Source of the DNA: Cloeon dipterum
Lineage: Eukaryota > Arthropoda > Insecta > Ephemeroptera > Baetidae
Direction of reading: 5' to 3'
NCBI RefSeq assembly: GCF_949628265.1
Contig: NC_088790.1
Location: 32,864,545 to 32,928,544, forward strand
DNA: 64,000 nucleotides
The position numbers were made by a program, and so were the translations under genes. Below, piece after piece: positions 1-11,689 of this stretch. How positions within the stretch are numbered: the first letter of the stretch is position 1; each line of letters opens with the position of its first letter. A model generated the notes under the pieces. It did not search any database. It was given only the letters and a program-made list of their open reading frames with translations, and was not told the DNA's origin.

Positions 1-119
1 TCGTTCCTGCAGCCTGGGATGAAGGTGGAAACCGCTCGGTCGAGCAGGAAACTCTGATTCAGCGTTTCCGGCAGTTCACCTCGACAAGTCGGCATTTCTT
101 TTTTTGGGAAAATTAGTTT
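1..119. other. window edge, possible exon fragment
   Basis: The first ~100 bases are GC-balanced and open in one plus frame and one minus frame, unlike the AT-rich flanks. They may be an exon of a neighbour that runs off the window, or 3' sequence of the Ig gene whose stop lies at 120-122. Nothing in the short translations is recognisable. Confidence 0.2.
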
Positions 120-1491
120 TTATCGCGTAAATTGGATATTGAAAGTACCTTCGACAGGTTGGTAGCTGAAGACTTCGATTTTTGTGCCGTAAACGTAGTC
201 GGTGCAGTTTAAAAAAGAGGAAAAAGGGTAATCGCCCACCTGAAAGGGCACGTGTGGATTTAAGACGGTCTTTGGCGAAGTTTCTTGCCCCACCAATCGA
301 TTCCTGAGGGTCGAATTACTTTTAGAATTGATATTTTTTCCGTTAAAAATGTGCAGCGCGACGTGCGAACTTTTTTTCCCGCCAAAACAAATGAATGCGA
401 GTAGTGCGCACGCGTCGTCAGATCTGACAAAGAAGTCATTCGCACAGGCAGTGCTCAAACTAGCTGTAACGCGTGCGCACTTCTCGCATTCATATTGTTT
501 TGGCGGGAAAAAAGGTTCGCACGTCGCGCTGCACAGATTTTAACGGAAAAAATATCAATTCTAAGTAATTCGACCCTCAGGAATCGATTTGTGGGCTCAG
601 AAACCTCATCAAAGACGGCCTTTACAACGAAAATATTAAATCCAGGTGTAAATTACCCAGATCGAGGCGTTGAAATAGTAATTGTAGGATCCATCGGGAT
701 TGTTTTTTGTCGAATTGAAACCTCTGATGACGGCAGACTCGAATCCATCGTTCGAGTACATTTTGCAGAGAAGGACGATGGGCCGCGGGTAGAGGGCCGG
801 CATTTTCAGCTCGACCTGCAAATCGCAGTCGGTGCTCGGCGACGCCAGCACCTCGTACTCGGCCCCTTCGTTGTCTAAAAATAATTAGTAATAAAATAAA
901 GTGTAATAAAATTGAATAAATTTACAAAATAGAATGAAATCGAAGGTCTTAAAGGATGACTGGCCGTCGGTGTTTGAGGCGTCGCATTTGAATTCTCCCT
1001 GCAGCTCGTACGCAATTCGGTTTATTTTGATGTTCCAATTGTCAGTCCTGTTGCTTGGAAGCTCAACACGTTCCTCAAGAGCCCCATAAACTGCGATTAA
1101 CAATTAATTATGAGGAATAAAATTAAAATAAAATGGCTGTATTATTATACCGTTAATCGTTTCATTTTGGAACCATTCGTAAACGAGCTCTTGGCCGAGA
1201 TACCACGAAACCTGCGCAACCTTTTCTTCCTCGTTCGCTGTGCTTATTTCGCACATTACCTGCATTTTAATTTAATTCAAATTTAATCCAAATATTAATT
1301 ATTTTCAAACTCACAAGAACTGGCGGATTTGCGACCCAGGGCGTGTCCGTGCTAAGGTGGACCTCGTCGACCTGGATTGCCCCAGCCGCGTAAAAAAATG
1401 CTGAAAAATTAATTAATTAATTATGCAGGATGCGGCCCCGCAGTTTTGTTTTACCAGCGAGAACGAAGACGAGTCGTAATTTGAAGTCCAT
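120..1491 (-). CDS. secreted Ig-domain protein, beaten-path-like
   Basis: Six exons: 1491-1455, 1400-1315, 1259-1151, 1090-926, 874-657 and 239-120. All have usable splice sites and consistent phase, giving about 244 residues. The N-terminus (MDFKLRLVFVLAG) is a signal peptide. Exons 2-4 form an Ig fold: a first cysteine in VMCEIS, a tryptophan strand in QVSWYLGQELVYEW, and a closing cysteine in GEFKCDAS. Exons 5-6 carry further cysteines and N-glycosylation sites but no transmembrane helix, so the product should be secreted. The layout resembles insect Beat adhesion ligands, which act in axon guidance. The match is by fold and pattern only, so another small Ig protein is possible. Intron 5 holds a MITE. 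Confidence 0.65.
260..624. mobile_element. Family A foldback MITE, copy 1
   Basis: Near-palindromic element of ~365 bp. The arms begin AAGACGGTCTTTG and run through CCAATCGATTCCTGAGGGTC. Inner arms carry GCGCGACGTGCGAA next to CCCGCCAAAA, mirrored as TTTTGGCGGG. No coding capacity, so it is non-autonomous. It fills intron 5 of the Ig gene: only ~50 bp of the 417-bp intron lies outside it. Target-site duplication unresolved (TA possible). Confidence 0.85.
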
Positions 1492-2818
1492 TTTTGCACC
1501 TTGTCAAGCATCAACTGCTTTTAAACCCTCGCTTGATTAAATCGATTAGCCAACATAATTAATGTTGGTTCAGCAAACAAACCAGGAACGATAATCATTA
1601 TCTAATCGCCAATAACACGAGGGCTTGCCGCCGGCTGACCGAGAGAAATCTTTAGAATTGCATCACAACGCACTCATTAATCATCAATCAATTTCAAATA
1701 TTGCGTCATAAGTTGAAGTTTTAATTTAAGAAGGTAAAAATGTGGAAAACTGGGTGGTAACTCATTAAAAACCGGTATTTTTTAGGTTCAATCAGAATGT
1801 TTTTCATTAAAACATGAGTTATTTAATTTCACACATGTTTATAATGTAGAAAATGATCCTCAAACAATTAACAGTGCTAAACCAACAGTGTTAAAACATT
1901 TATTTATTTAAATACCGTTACAAACACAACCGGTTTTTCTCTCAGGCCTCTTTTCAAATTAATTTGGCGCCAAAGAGGCGTGTAAACGCTCGCCTAGCTG
2001 CATGTGGTTAAGAGCATTTATATATTTTGTGAAACATGACCGCAAGAAATGAGACAATATTGAATATGAATCCGAATTTGCTTTGAATTTATTTTTCCGG
2101 CAAATAACTTTATTAGTGATATTAATCAACGTTCGTTTAGTGTCTTCTTGCAGCGAAAGAGTAAATTCCCTCTAATAAATGGAACATTGATCATTAATGG
2201 TTTCTACTTTAGCAGCTGAAAAGTTGGTATTTTATTTTTTAATTGCGGAACCTCATTAAAAGTTCAATTTTTCCGGATTAATAGCGAAATTTAACGAGGA
2301 AAAGGGAAAAAGCAGCAAGAATTCTTTGCTCGCAGAATCCTCGACGCTGATTGGCTGACGCAGAACGCATGTCAATAACTCTCCCGGTTGCCTAGCAACA
2401 GCTGAAATGTGCGGGAGAATCTGACATGCGCGTTGTCAGCGAAGAATTATTAAATTCTTTGCTCCGAGAATCCATTGTATGGAATTCCCGGGCTTTTTCG
2501 AACAGAAATCTTTGAATCTCTCCAGGAATTTTTAGAAATAAAGCATTTAAGCAGCATAAAAAATTAATTTTTCGTTAAAAACACGTTGATAACTTTTTTG
2601 GGCGTTTTAGGGATCGAATAAAGCCCTGAATGTGTTTCTGACGCGCAGGATTATTTTTTCACACCACTCAATTTAGACAAGTTGACGTTAATTTTTGTTT
2701 GAACATAAGAACTTTGAGCGACGTTAATTGTGTGAAAACGGCAGCTGCAGTTAAGAGACGAAATCGATTAAATTTTAAGCCTTCCCTCGCATCGAATTTT
2801 TGCGGTCACTCTTGAAAA
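1492..2818. other. intergenic, divergent promoters of Ig and receptor genes
   Basis: AT-rich spacer between two divergent genes. No open frame of note. Positions 2270-2818 belong to the duplicated segment whose inverted copy lies near 13.7-14.2 kb. Family B MITE copy 1 lies inside it. No TATA box or other promoter element could be called with confidence. Confidence 0.5.
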
Positions 2819-3345
2819 ATGATGTTGGCGCTACGGACGGTTTCTCTTCTCCTCTGCTTCACGATGTTTATTGACGCACACCAAATCGGCAAGTATTTTA
2901 TGCAGTTTTTCAGTTTTAATTAAATAATTAGTGCCAATGAAACGAGGCATCCAATTGAAAAGCAAACCGCAATACACGCGGAGCGTGAAGCGAGTCATCG
3001 AAGCCATCAACAAGAAGAGTTTCAGCAACTCCTACTGTCTCCACATGATTTACGACCGAGAAGTAGAGGAAAAACAAAATATTTTATTCACGAATCTATT
3101 TAATTTAAATTGTGAAAAAGATCGTGGGCAACATGTTCCTGTACGGCTCTGGCCACATTCCAATGCTCTCCACGGCCAACGGCTGCCCCAATATTTTAAT
3201 CTGGTTTGATTTATTTATAATTGCTTTTTATTTTATTTTTAATTGATTTCGGAAAGGTTTAACGACCTGGAAAAAATCCTCGGCGAATTGTCCAGCGGGC
3301 GTTTGCCGCGAGAGGGAAAATACGTCATCTTCACGTCTTCGGTGG
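2270..3345. repeat. source of inverted segmental duplication
   Basis: About 1.07 kb, running from MITE B1 through receptor exon 4, reappears inverted at 13153-14215. Exon 2 is identical by eye in the two copies, whereas the upstream flank has many substitutions and indels. The donor gene here is complete. Confidence 0.9.
2310..2475. mobile_element. Family B foldback MITE, copy 1
   Basis: Core of the family: AAGAATTCTTTGCT, then GATTGGCTGAC, then the palindrome GTTGCCTAGCAAC, then GCGGGAGAATCTGACATGCG and a GTTGTCAGC...GAATT arm. The right arm has lost part of the CCAATCAGCGTCGAG motif. It was carried along in the inverted duplication (copy 3). Confidence 0.75.
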
Positions 3346-5426
3346 ACGCAGGAAATGGAACTCTTCAGCGTTTGGTCGAAAAGGAAATGTATCTCGACGT
3401 TTGGCTCACTCTATTGAGGTATTTAATTATAAAAAATTAAAAAATGGCCACTTTAGTAAAAAATAAAATCCAGAGAAATTTTAATTTGAAGCAGTAATTT
3501 ATTTTAAAAAATGCTGTAGACCGGATTTCGCGGGTGAGCCGAAGCAGCTGGGCATCGCGGTGGGCGAGAACGGCAGGGTGGACCTGCAGGGTCGCACCCT
3601 GCACGTGGTGGGCGTGAAGAACCCGCCGTTCACGGTGCTCGACGCGCAGGGCAGGGCGCGCGGCGTCGAGGTGCGCGTCGTGCGCGAGTTGGCCGACGCG
3701 CTCAACTTCCGCTGGCAGTTCCACGAGCCGCGCGACAAACAGCTCTGGGGACACTTCGACCGGCAGAAAAGGGCCTGGACAGGACTCAAAGGTTGCGCAA
3801 TCATTTTTTATTATTAATTTCAATTCTCCTTGATCATTTTTGTAAAACAAATTTCTAAAGCTTCCATATGGACCTCATTTTTAAATTTTAATTGAAATGG
3901 TGCAACATAAAAATCCATAAAAATTAATATTTCCTTTTTGAGACGTGGAATTAAATTTGAAAATAGGAGAATTGGCGGAGGGGAAGGCGGACATCGGGGT
4001 GGCGATGCTGTACATGGCGCTGGACCACTACGAGGCCTTCCAGATCAGCTCGCCGTACACGTCGGTGTGCCTGACCTTCCTGGTGCCGGCGCCGAAACGC
4101 GTGCTCGGCAACTGGGACGCCCTGCTCAAGCCCCTGAGGCCCGAGACGTGGGCCTCGTTCGCGGCCATCGCCGTCCTCTTCACCGGCCTCTTCTACCTGA
4201 CTGCCAGGAGGAAGAGGTCGCTCGTCGAGTGCACCCTCTACACCGTCCAAATGGCGGCACAGGTACAAATCGTGGAAATTAAACTTGAAGACCGTCTCTG
4301 ACGAGGTTTCTGAGCCCACCAATCGATTCCTGAGGGTTTTTTCCGTTAAAAAAGTGCAGCGCGACGTGCGAACTTTTGTTCCCGCCAAAACAAATGAGTG
4401 TGCGAAGTGCGCACGCATCACAGCTGGTTTGAGCACTGCCTGTGCGCATGACTTGTTCGTCCAGCGCACTTCTCGCATTCATTTGTTTTGGCGGGAAAAA
4501 AATTCGCAAACCGCGCTGCACTTTTTAACGGAAAAAATATCAATTGTAACTAATTAGACCCTCAGGAATCGATTGGTGGGCTCAGAAACATCCTCAGAGA
4601 CAGTCTTTCAACAATTAAAAATGAATAAAAAAGGTGTCCGGTCGTGAGCCTGGCTCGTGGGCGTCGCAGCGCGTGCTGTGCGTGTCGTGGCTGTTGGGCT
4701 GCTTCCTGGTGGCGAACCTGTACAACAGCGAGCTGTCCGCGTGGATGGTGGCGCAGGTGACGGAGACGCCGCTGCGCACGGTGGGCCAGTTGGCGCGCAG
4801 CCGGCTCACCTGGGGCCGCCTCGACACGGACATGCTCATCTACCTGCAGCAGGCCGGCACCTCGACGGCCGCCAAGCTGGCCAGAAAGTTCCGCCTCGCC
4901 GCCTCCGAGCAACAAATGGAGGACAGCGTCCAAAAGGGCGGCTACGGCATCTTCGTGCACGTCCTCAGCGACGGATACCCTTCCGGAGCAGAGTTCCTCT
5001 CGCCGGCGGCGCGCAGGAGCCTCACCACCCTTCCGGACTGCATGGCCTCCAGGTCGCAAAAATTAAAAATTTAAACCTCAACGTTGCATTTTATTAGAAA
5101 TTTTGAATGGCAGGTACATTTCGATCGGGATGCGTCGCGGGCTGCCGCTGCAGCGCGCCACGAGCGTGGAATTGCGTCGTTTGCAGGAGGCGGGGCTGCT
5201 GCAGCAGTGGCAGGCGCGAGACGTGCGCAAATTCGGCGACAGGGCCGACTACCGCGCCGTCGCCGACTCGCACGACGAACAGCTGGCGCCGCCGCTCGGC
5301 CTCGACAACCTGGCCGGCGCCTTCGCCTTCCTGCTCATCGGATTTGCCTTCGCCGCTGCCGCTTTTGCCGCTGAAATCGCGGCAAAACCTTTGCACGAAC
5401 GACTGCTACAACTCGAACAGAATTAA
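2819..5426 (+). CDS. ionotropic receptor (IR family, iGluR-related)
   Basis: Eight exons: 2819-2888, 2932-3062, 3121-3203, 3257-3418, 3520-3791, 3967-4262, 4634-5052 and 5114-5426. Phases close to give ~581 residues. The order is: signal peptide; short N-terminal domain; ligand-binding half S1 (VVGVKNPPFTVLD); first membrane helix (WASFAAIAVLFTGLFYLT); pore loop; third helix ending ANLYNSELSAWM, the counterpart of the iGluR SYTANL gate; ligand-binding half S2; and a C-terminal helix. IRs are insect chemosensory or thermo/hygrosensory cation channels in sensory dendrites. The subtype cannot be named. Intron 1 starts with GC (G|GCAAGT) rather than GT. The donor of exon 3 (TG|GTTTGA) is weak. 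Intron 6 is mostly MITE A2. A polyadenylation signal lies near 5486. Confidence 0.88.
4286..4608. mobile_element. Family A foldback MITE, copy 2
   Basis: Palindromic, ~323 bp, with the same arms and two inverted E2F-like sites as copy 1. It starts ~24 bp after receptor exon 6 and ends ~26 bp before exon 7. Outside the element, only ~48 bp of the 371-bp intron remains. Confidence 0.88.
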
Positions 5427-5494
5427 TTGTTCGGTCCAAATCTATTGCTCTATTTATTTATATTAGAAGAAATTGATTCAACTGTGAATAAAAA

Positions 5495-5710
5495 CAGGAA
5501 TATATGTGGAAAAAACAAGAATTCATCTCTTCTTGTAAAATCCTCGACGCTGATTGGCTGAAATCGCGCATGCCAGATTCTCCCGCGCAATTCAATACGC
5601 TAATTGCAAGCTGTTGCTAGGCAACCGCGGGAGCGTTGACGTGCGTTCAGCGTCAGCCAATCAGCGTCGAGAATTCTCTGAGCAAAGAATTCTTGCTACT
5701 TTTTCGTTTA
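5495..5710. mobile_element. Family B foldback MITE, copy 2
   Basis: Contains AAGAATTC, CTCGACGCTGATTGGCTG, GTTGCTAGGCAAC and CAGCCAATCAGCGTCGAG in foldback order. It lies just downstream of the receptor gene, overlapping or abutting its 3' end. Confidence 0.85.
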
Positions 5711-6495
5711 ACAGGCGAATCAAATTCATTAATTATATGTACATAAAACAAATTATTTTCATCCCTCAGTATAATATATTCATAGATGTGTCGAAATTCG
5801 GAGGTTTTCCATTCATCTGTGCATCCTAATTCCGTTTTTCTGATGGAAAATATGGACTAAAAAGCCTGGCCCTGCTCACTGCAGTGTCCTTCAGTCAAAT
5901 TATGCCAATGGCGGCAATGCATTCGGGTTTTCTCTTCCTTGATTTTGTCTGCCTTCCCCCTCTTTTCGTCAATGTTCGTGTGTCTCAATCGCACTGGGAA
6001 ACAAATTTTATTGCGTGCTCCTGCAAAATGATATCTCCTCGATCTTTCTCCATTGTAATTCCCGCCAATTCTCAAATAAACAAAATTTAAATTAATTTTA
6101 CTGTAAAAAAATGGTTTAAATCTAAAAACAACTGAATAATTAATTTTAATACAAAAAACTCGCCAGGCAGCCTCCTCACATTCGGTAATTAAAAAATTGA
6201 ATTGAGAAATTAAAATTATTGGGAAAAGAGTTTTAATAAGTGCAGTTTCTTATTGAAAATAAGAGAGTATAAATTTTAGTTCTGATTTTCACTTATCACG
6301 AGGTCTTCAAGCTGCCAAATTCATTTTGAAAAAGCTTCTAAAAGCTAACTAATCCAAAAGTTCACAATTTCCGCCTTTTAATATTGATCGATCCGTTCTG
6401 TAAACTAAGTTTTGAGCGGTTGCAATGATAAATTTTAAACATTGAATTGTTCTTCAGGCGGTGATAAAAGGAAAATGCCAAGATATTTTCGTGTC
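5711..6495. other. AT-rich intergenic sequence
   Basis: No credible ORF, RNA gene or repeat was seen here. It separates the receptor 3' end from the polyadenylation signal of a possible minus-strand gene. Confidence 0.4.
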
Positions 6496-6501
6496 AGAAA
6501 T

Positions 6502-6507
6502 TTTATT
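6502..6507 (-). terminator. polyadenylation signal (minus strand)
   Basis: AATAAA on the minus strand, ~70 bp past the TAA of the candidate terminal exon at 6575. The spacing suits a real 3' end of a minus-strand transcript. Confidence 0.4.
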
Positions 6508-6574
6508 GTAAAAAATATTGCTGTAATACAATCAAATAATTATTTTTTTAATTCGCGTGTTGCAAGCAATGAAA

Positions 6575-6625
6575 TTACGCCCTGATGAAGGTGAAGTCAC
6601 CCTCGTCGCCGTACACGTCGTTGAT
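6575..6625 (-). CDS. candidate terminal coding exon (partial gene model)
   Basis: On the minus strand an acceptor-like CTTTGAG at 6626-6632 opens a frame ending INDVYGDEGDFTFIRA and a TAA stop, followed by a polyadenylation signal. Amino-acid and base composition look coding and stand out from the AT-rich flank. The family is not recognised. Upstream on this strand come the 112-bp array and then the WD40 exon at 11.3 kb, so this may be the last exon of a gene with the array in an intron. It could also be a chance frame or a remnant. Confidence 0.3.
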   Translation of the reverse strand: MNDVYGDEGDFTFIRA

Positions 6626-6649
6626 CTCAAAGGTCGAAAGCGGCCGCAC

Positions 6650-9600
6650 CAATCAATTGAAGGGAAAATGGAAAAGGATAACAGCAGGGTATTCCCGAAT
6701 GCGCCACAGGCGCAAACAGGATCCCTCTGCTGGGAATTAAATGGGAAAGGAATTGAAAGGAAAAGGAATTGAGGGGAAATGGAAAAGCTAACAGCAGGGT
6801 ATTCCCACTCGCGCCACAGGCACGAGCAGGATCCCACTACTGGGAATTAAATGGAAAGGGAATTTAAAGGAAAAGGAATTTAAGGGAAAAAGGAAAAGGT
6901 TAACAGCAGGGTATTCCCACTCGCACCACAGGCACGAGCAGGATCCCACTACTGGAAATTAAAAGGAAAGGGAATTGAAAGGAAAAGGAATTTAAGGGAA
7001 AATGGAAAAGGTTAACAGCAGGGTATTCCCACTCGCACCACAGGCACGAGCAGGATCCCACTACTGGAAATTAAAAGGAAAGGGAATTGAAAGGAAAAGG
7101 AATTTAAGGGAAAAAGGAAAAGGTTAACAGCAGGGTATTCCCACTCGCACCACAGGCACGAGCAGGATCCCACTACTGGGAATTAAATGGAAAGGGAATT
7201 TAAAGGAAAAGGAATTTAAGGGAAAAAGGAAAAGGTTAACAGCAGGGTATTCCCACTCGCACCACAGGCACGAGCAGGATCCCACTACTGGGAATTAAAA
7301 GGAAAGGGAATTGAAAGGAAAAGGAATTTAATGGAAAATGGAAAAGGTTAACAGCAGGGTATTCCCGAATGCACCACAGGCACAGCCAGGATCCCACTAC
7401 TGGGAATTAAAAGGAAAGGGAATTGAAAGGAAAAGGAATTTAAGGGAAAATGGAAAAGGTTAACAGCAGGGTATTCCCACTCGCACCACAGGCACGAGCA
7501 GGATCCCACTACTGGGAATTAAATGGAAAGGGAATTTAAAGGAAAAGGAATTTAAGGGAAAAAGGAAAAGGTTAACAGCAGGGTATTCCCACTCGCACCA
7601 CAGGCACGAGCAGGATCCCACTACTGGGAATTAAAAGGAAAGGGAATTGAAAGGAAAAGGAATTTAATGGAAAATGGAAAAGGTTAACAGCAGGGTATTC
7701 CCGAATGCACCACAGGCACAGCCAGGATCCCACTACTGGGAATTAAAAGGAAAGGGAATTGAAAGGAAAAGGAATTTAAGGGAAAATGGAAAAGGTTAAC
7801 AGCAGGGTATTCCCACTCGCACCACAGGCACGAGCAGGATCCCACTACTGGAAATTAAAAGGAAAGGGAATTGAAAGGAAAAGGAATTTAAGGGAAAATG
7901 GAAAAGGTTAACAGCAGGGTATTCCCACTCGCACCACAGGCACGAGCAGGATCCCACTACTGGAAATTAAAAGGAAAGGGAATTGAAAGGAAAAGGAATT
8001 TAAGGGAAAATGGAAAAGGTTAACAGCAGGGTATTCCCACTCGCACCACAGGCACGAGCAGGATCCCACTACTGGAAATTAAAAGGAAAGGGAATTGAAA
8101 GGAAAAGGAATTTAAGGGAAAATGGAAAAGGTTAACAGCAGGGTATTCCCACTCGCACCACAGGCACGAGCAGGATCCCACTACTGGAAATTAAAAGGAA
8201 AGGGAATTGAAAGGAAAAGGAATTTAAGGGAAAATGGAAAAGGTTAACAGCAGGGTATTCCCACTCGCACCACAGGCACGAGCAGGATCCCACTACTGGG
8301 AATTAAAAGGAAAGGGAATTGAAAGGAAAAGGAATTTAAGGGAAAATGGAAAAGGTTAACAGCAGGGTATTCCCACTCGCACCACAGGCACGAGCAGGAT
8401 CCCACTACTGGAAATTAAAAGGAAAGGGAATTGAAAGGAAAAGGAATTTAAGGGAAAATGGAAAAGGTTAACAGCAGGGTATTCCCACTCGCACCACAGG
8501 CACGAGCAGGATCCCACTACTGGGAATTAAATGGAAAGGGAATTTAAAGGAAAAGGAATTTAAGGGAAAAAGGAAAAGGTTAACAACAGGGTATTCCCGA
8601 ATGCACCACAGGCGCAAACAGGATCCCACTACTGGGAATTAAAAGGAAAGGGAATTGAAAGGAAAAGGAATTTAAGGGAAAAAGGAAAAGGTTAACAGCA
8701 GGGTATTCCCACTCGCACCACAGGCACGAGCAGGATCCCACTACTGGAAATTAAAAGGAAAGGGAATTGAAAGGAAAAGGAATTTAAGGGAAAAAGGAAA
8801 AGGTTAACAGCAGGGTATTCCCACTCGCACCACAGGCACGAGCAGGATCCCACTATACTGGAAATTAAAAGGAAAGGGAATTGAAAGGAAAAGGAATTTA
8901 AGGGAAAAAGGAAAAGGTTAACAGCAGGGTATTCCCACTCGCACCACAGGCACGAGCAGGATCCCACTACTGGGAATTAAAAGGAAAGGGAATTGAAAGG
9001 AAAAGGAATTTAATGGAAAATGGAAAAGGTTAACAGCAGGGTATTCCCGAATGCACCACAGGCACAGCCAGGATCCCACTACTGGGAATTAAAAGGAAAG
9101 GGAATTGAAAGGAAAAGGAATTTAAGGGAAAATGGAAAAGGTTAACAGCAGGGTATTCCCACTCGCACCACAGGCACGAGCAGGATCCCACTACTGGAAA
9201 TTAAAAGGAAAGGGAATTGAAAGGAAAAGGAATTTAAGGGAAAATGGAAAAGGTTAACAGCAGGGTATTCCCACTCGCACCACAGGCACGAGCAGGATCC
9301 CACTACTGGAAATTAAAAGGAAAGGGAATTGAAAGGAAAAGGAATTTAAGGGAAAATGGAAAAGGTTAACAGCAGGGTATTCCCACTCGCACCACAGGCA
9401 CGAGCAGGATCCCACTACTGGGAATTAAATGGAAAGGGAATTTAAAGGAAAAGGAATTTAAGGGAAAAAGGAAAAGGTTAACAACAGGGTATTCCCGAAT
9501 GCACCACAGGCGCAAACAGGATCCCACTACTGGGAATTAAAAGGAAAGGGAATTGAAAGGAAAAGGAATTTAAGGGAAAAAGGAAAAGGTTAACAGCAGG

Positions 9601-11050
9601 GTATTCCCACTCGCACCACAGGCACGAGCAGGATCCCACTACTGGGAATTAAAAGGAAAGGGAATTGAAAGGAAAAGGAATTTAAGGGAAAATGGAAAAG
9701 GTTAACAGCAGGGTATTCCCACTCGCACCACAGGCACGAGCAGGATCCCACTACTGGAAATTAAAAGGAAAGGGAATTGAAAGGAAAAGGAATTTAAGGG
9801 AAAATGGAAAAGGTTAACAGCAGGGTATTCCCACTCGCACCACAGGCACGAGCAGGATCCCACTACTGGGAATTAAATGGAAAGGGAATTTAAAGGAAAA
9901 GGAATTTAAGGGAAAAAGGAAAAGGTTAACAGCAGGGTATTCCCACTCGCACCACAGGCACGAGCAGGATCCCACTACTGGGAATTAAAAGGAAAGGGAA
10001 TTGAAAGGAAAAGGAATTTAATGGAAAATGGAAAAGGTTAACAGCAGGGTATTCCCGAATGCACCACAGGCACAGCCAGGATCCCACTACTGGGAATTAA
10101 AAGGAAAGGGAATTGAAAGGAAAAGGAATTTAAGGGAAAATGGAAAAGGTTAACAGCAGGGTATTCCCACTCGCACCACAGGCACGAGCAGGATCCCACT
10201 ACTGGAAATTAAAAGGAAAGGGAATTGAAAGGAAAAGGAATTTAAGGGAAAATGGAAAAGGTTAACAGCAGGGTATTCCCACTCGCACCACAGGCACGAG
10301 CAGGATCCCACTACTGGAAATTAAAAGGAAAGGGAATTGAAAGGAAAAGGAATTTAAGGGAAAATGGAAAAGGTTAACAGCAGGGTATTCCCACTCGCAC
10401 CACAGGCACGAGCAGGATCCCACTACTGGAAATTAAAAGGAAAGGGAATTGAAAGGAAAAGGAATTTAAGGGAAAAAGGAAAAGGTTAACAGCAGGGTAT
10501 TCCCACTCGCACCACAGGCACGAGCAGGATCCCACTACTGGAAATTAAAAGGAAAGGGAATTGAAAGGAAAAGGAATTTAAGGGAAAATGGAAAAGGTTA
10601 ACAGCAGGGTATTCCCACTCGCACCACAGGCACGAGCAGGATCCCACTACTGGAAATTAAAAGGAAAGGGAATTGAAAGGAAAAGGAATTTAAGGGAAAA
10701 TGGAAAAGGTTAACAGCAGGGTATTCCCACTCGCACCACAGGCACGAGCAGGATCCCACTACTGGGAATTAAAAGGAAAGGGAATTGAAAGGAAAAGGAA
10801 TTTAAGGGAAAATGGAAAAGGTTAACAGCAGGGTATTCCCACTCGCACCACAGGCACGAGCAGGATCCCACTACTGGGAATTAAAAGGAAAGGGAATTGA
10901 AAGGAAAAGGAATTTAAGGGAAAAAGGAAAAGGTTAACAGCAGGGTATTCCCGAATGCACCACAGGCGCAAACAGGATCCCACTGCTGGGAATTAAATGG
11001 AAAGAGGAACATAAGGGAAATGAGAAAAGGGAAAATGGAAAAAGGTGACA
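6650..11050. repeat. 112-bp tandem repeat array (~39 units)
   Basis: Head-to-tail array with a strict 112-bp period, seen by the step of TAACAGCAGGGTATTCCC. Each unit has a conserved GC-balanced part (GGGTATTCCC ... CACAGGC ... AGGATCCCACTACTGG) and a purine-rich part built of GGAAAGGGAATTGAAAGG-like words. Three variants occur in the middle: A (CACTCGCACC, GCACGAGC), the majority; B (GAATGCACC, GCACAGCC) near 7349, 7685, 9031 and 10039; and C (GAATGCACC, GCGCAAAC) near 6677, 8581, 9479 and 10935. Edge units are the most diverged. One unit near 8850 carries a 2-bp insertion. Confidence 0.97.
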
Positions 11051-11211
11051 TTAGGGATTCCCCACCTCTGCCAGTTACATAGCATAATGCAAAGAGTAGG
11101 GTTATACAATTTACAATTCTATTTTACATACATTTCTGAATTAATTTTCAGGGTTTATCTTTATTTCTCCAATTACATATTTGAAAATAACTACAATTTA
11201 AATAAAGATAC

Positions 11212-11330
11212 AAAGTTTTAAGAGCATATTTGGACTGGTTGGAGGGATGAAGGTTCCAAACGTAGTGTCGTTGGTCGTTTCCGCCAGAAGCAAGGAACTG
11301 GTTGTCCGGACAGTACTCGAGGTCGCAAAC
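11212..11330 (-). pseudogene. Fizzy/Cdc20-Cdh1-type WD40 exon, isolated
   Basis: The minus strand has a clean acceptor (CTGATAACAG at 11331-11340), then a frame reading VCDLEYCPDNQFLASGGND and on to YVWNLHP. This matches one blade of the Cdc20/Fizzy-related beta-propeller, where VCGLKWSPDNQYLASGGND is typical. A weak donor (TTT|GTATCT) may end it. No neighbouring WD40 exon was found, so it is either a captured or stranded fragment or one exon of a very diverged gene. The active protein is an APC/C activator. The TA-rich context and nearby repeats favour a remnant. Confidence 0.55.
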
Positions 11331-11469
11331 CTGTTATCAGAAGATATAGTTAAGAGAATGAGAGGAAAGAAGAACACAAATGAAACAGGTTCACTCTTGG
11401 CGCGCAAATTACCCTTTGATTGCAAGAGACGCCCCCAAAATAGGAAACAATGTAAGAATTGCACTCACC

Positions 11470-11640
11470 CGAAATGTGGACGTCGGTCGCGGGTCAGCCG
11501 AGGTCCACGGAGTCCGTCTGGTGGTCGCTGGCCCCTCAATCATCAAGCGCGGCTGCAGACCAGCACCGCGCACGTCATCCTCCAGGCACTGCCAGTTAAA
11601 GACTAATGAGAGTGAGGGTAGGAGAAGCGAAGCAGCATCA
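11470..11640 (-). repeat. duplicated exon-like module, copy 1
   Basis: Copy of 12330-12510. Read on the minus strand it runs from a pyrimidine tract and CTCATTAG acceptor, past GTGCGCGGTGCTGGTCTGCA, to a strong donor CGG|GTGAGTGC at 11464-11471. One frame is open through copy 1. The WD40 exon follows ~130 bp downstream on this strand, so copy 1 could be an exon of the same transcript. No protein family recognised. Confidence 0.5.
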
Positions 11641-11689
11641 TCTCGCTCAACTTCGACGACTCACATCAGGGGCCTGTGATGCAATGCAC

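Noticed and set aside
8692-8967. Open frame within the satellite with repeated GSCSCLW-EWEYPAV units
   Set aside because: It only reflects the 112-bp period in one phase; three units are needed to shift frame, one unit has an indel, and there is no start context or splice signal.
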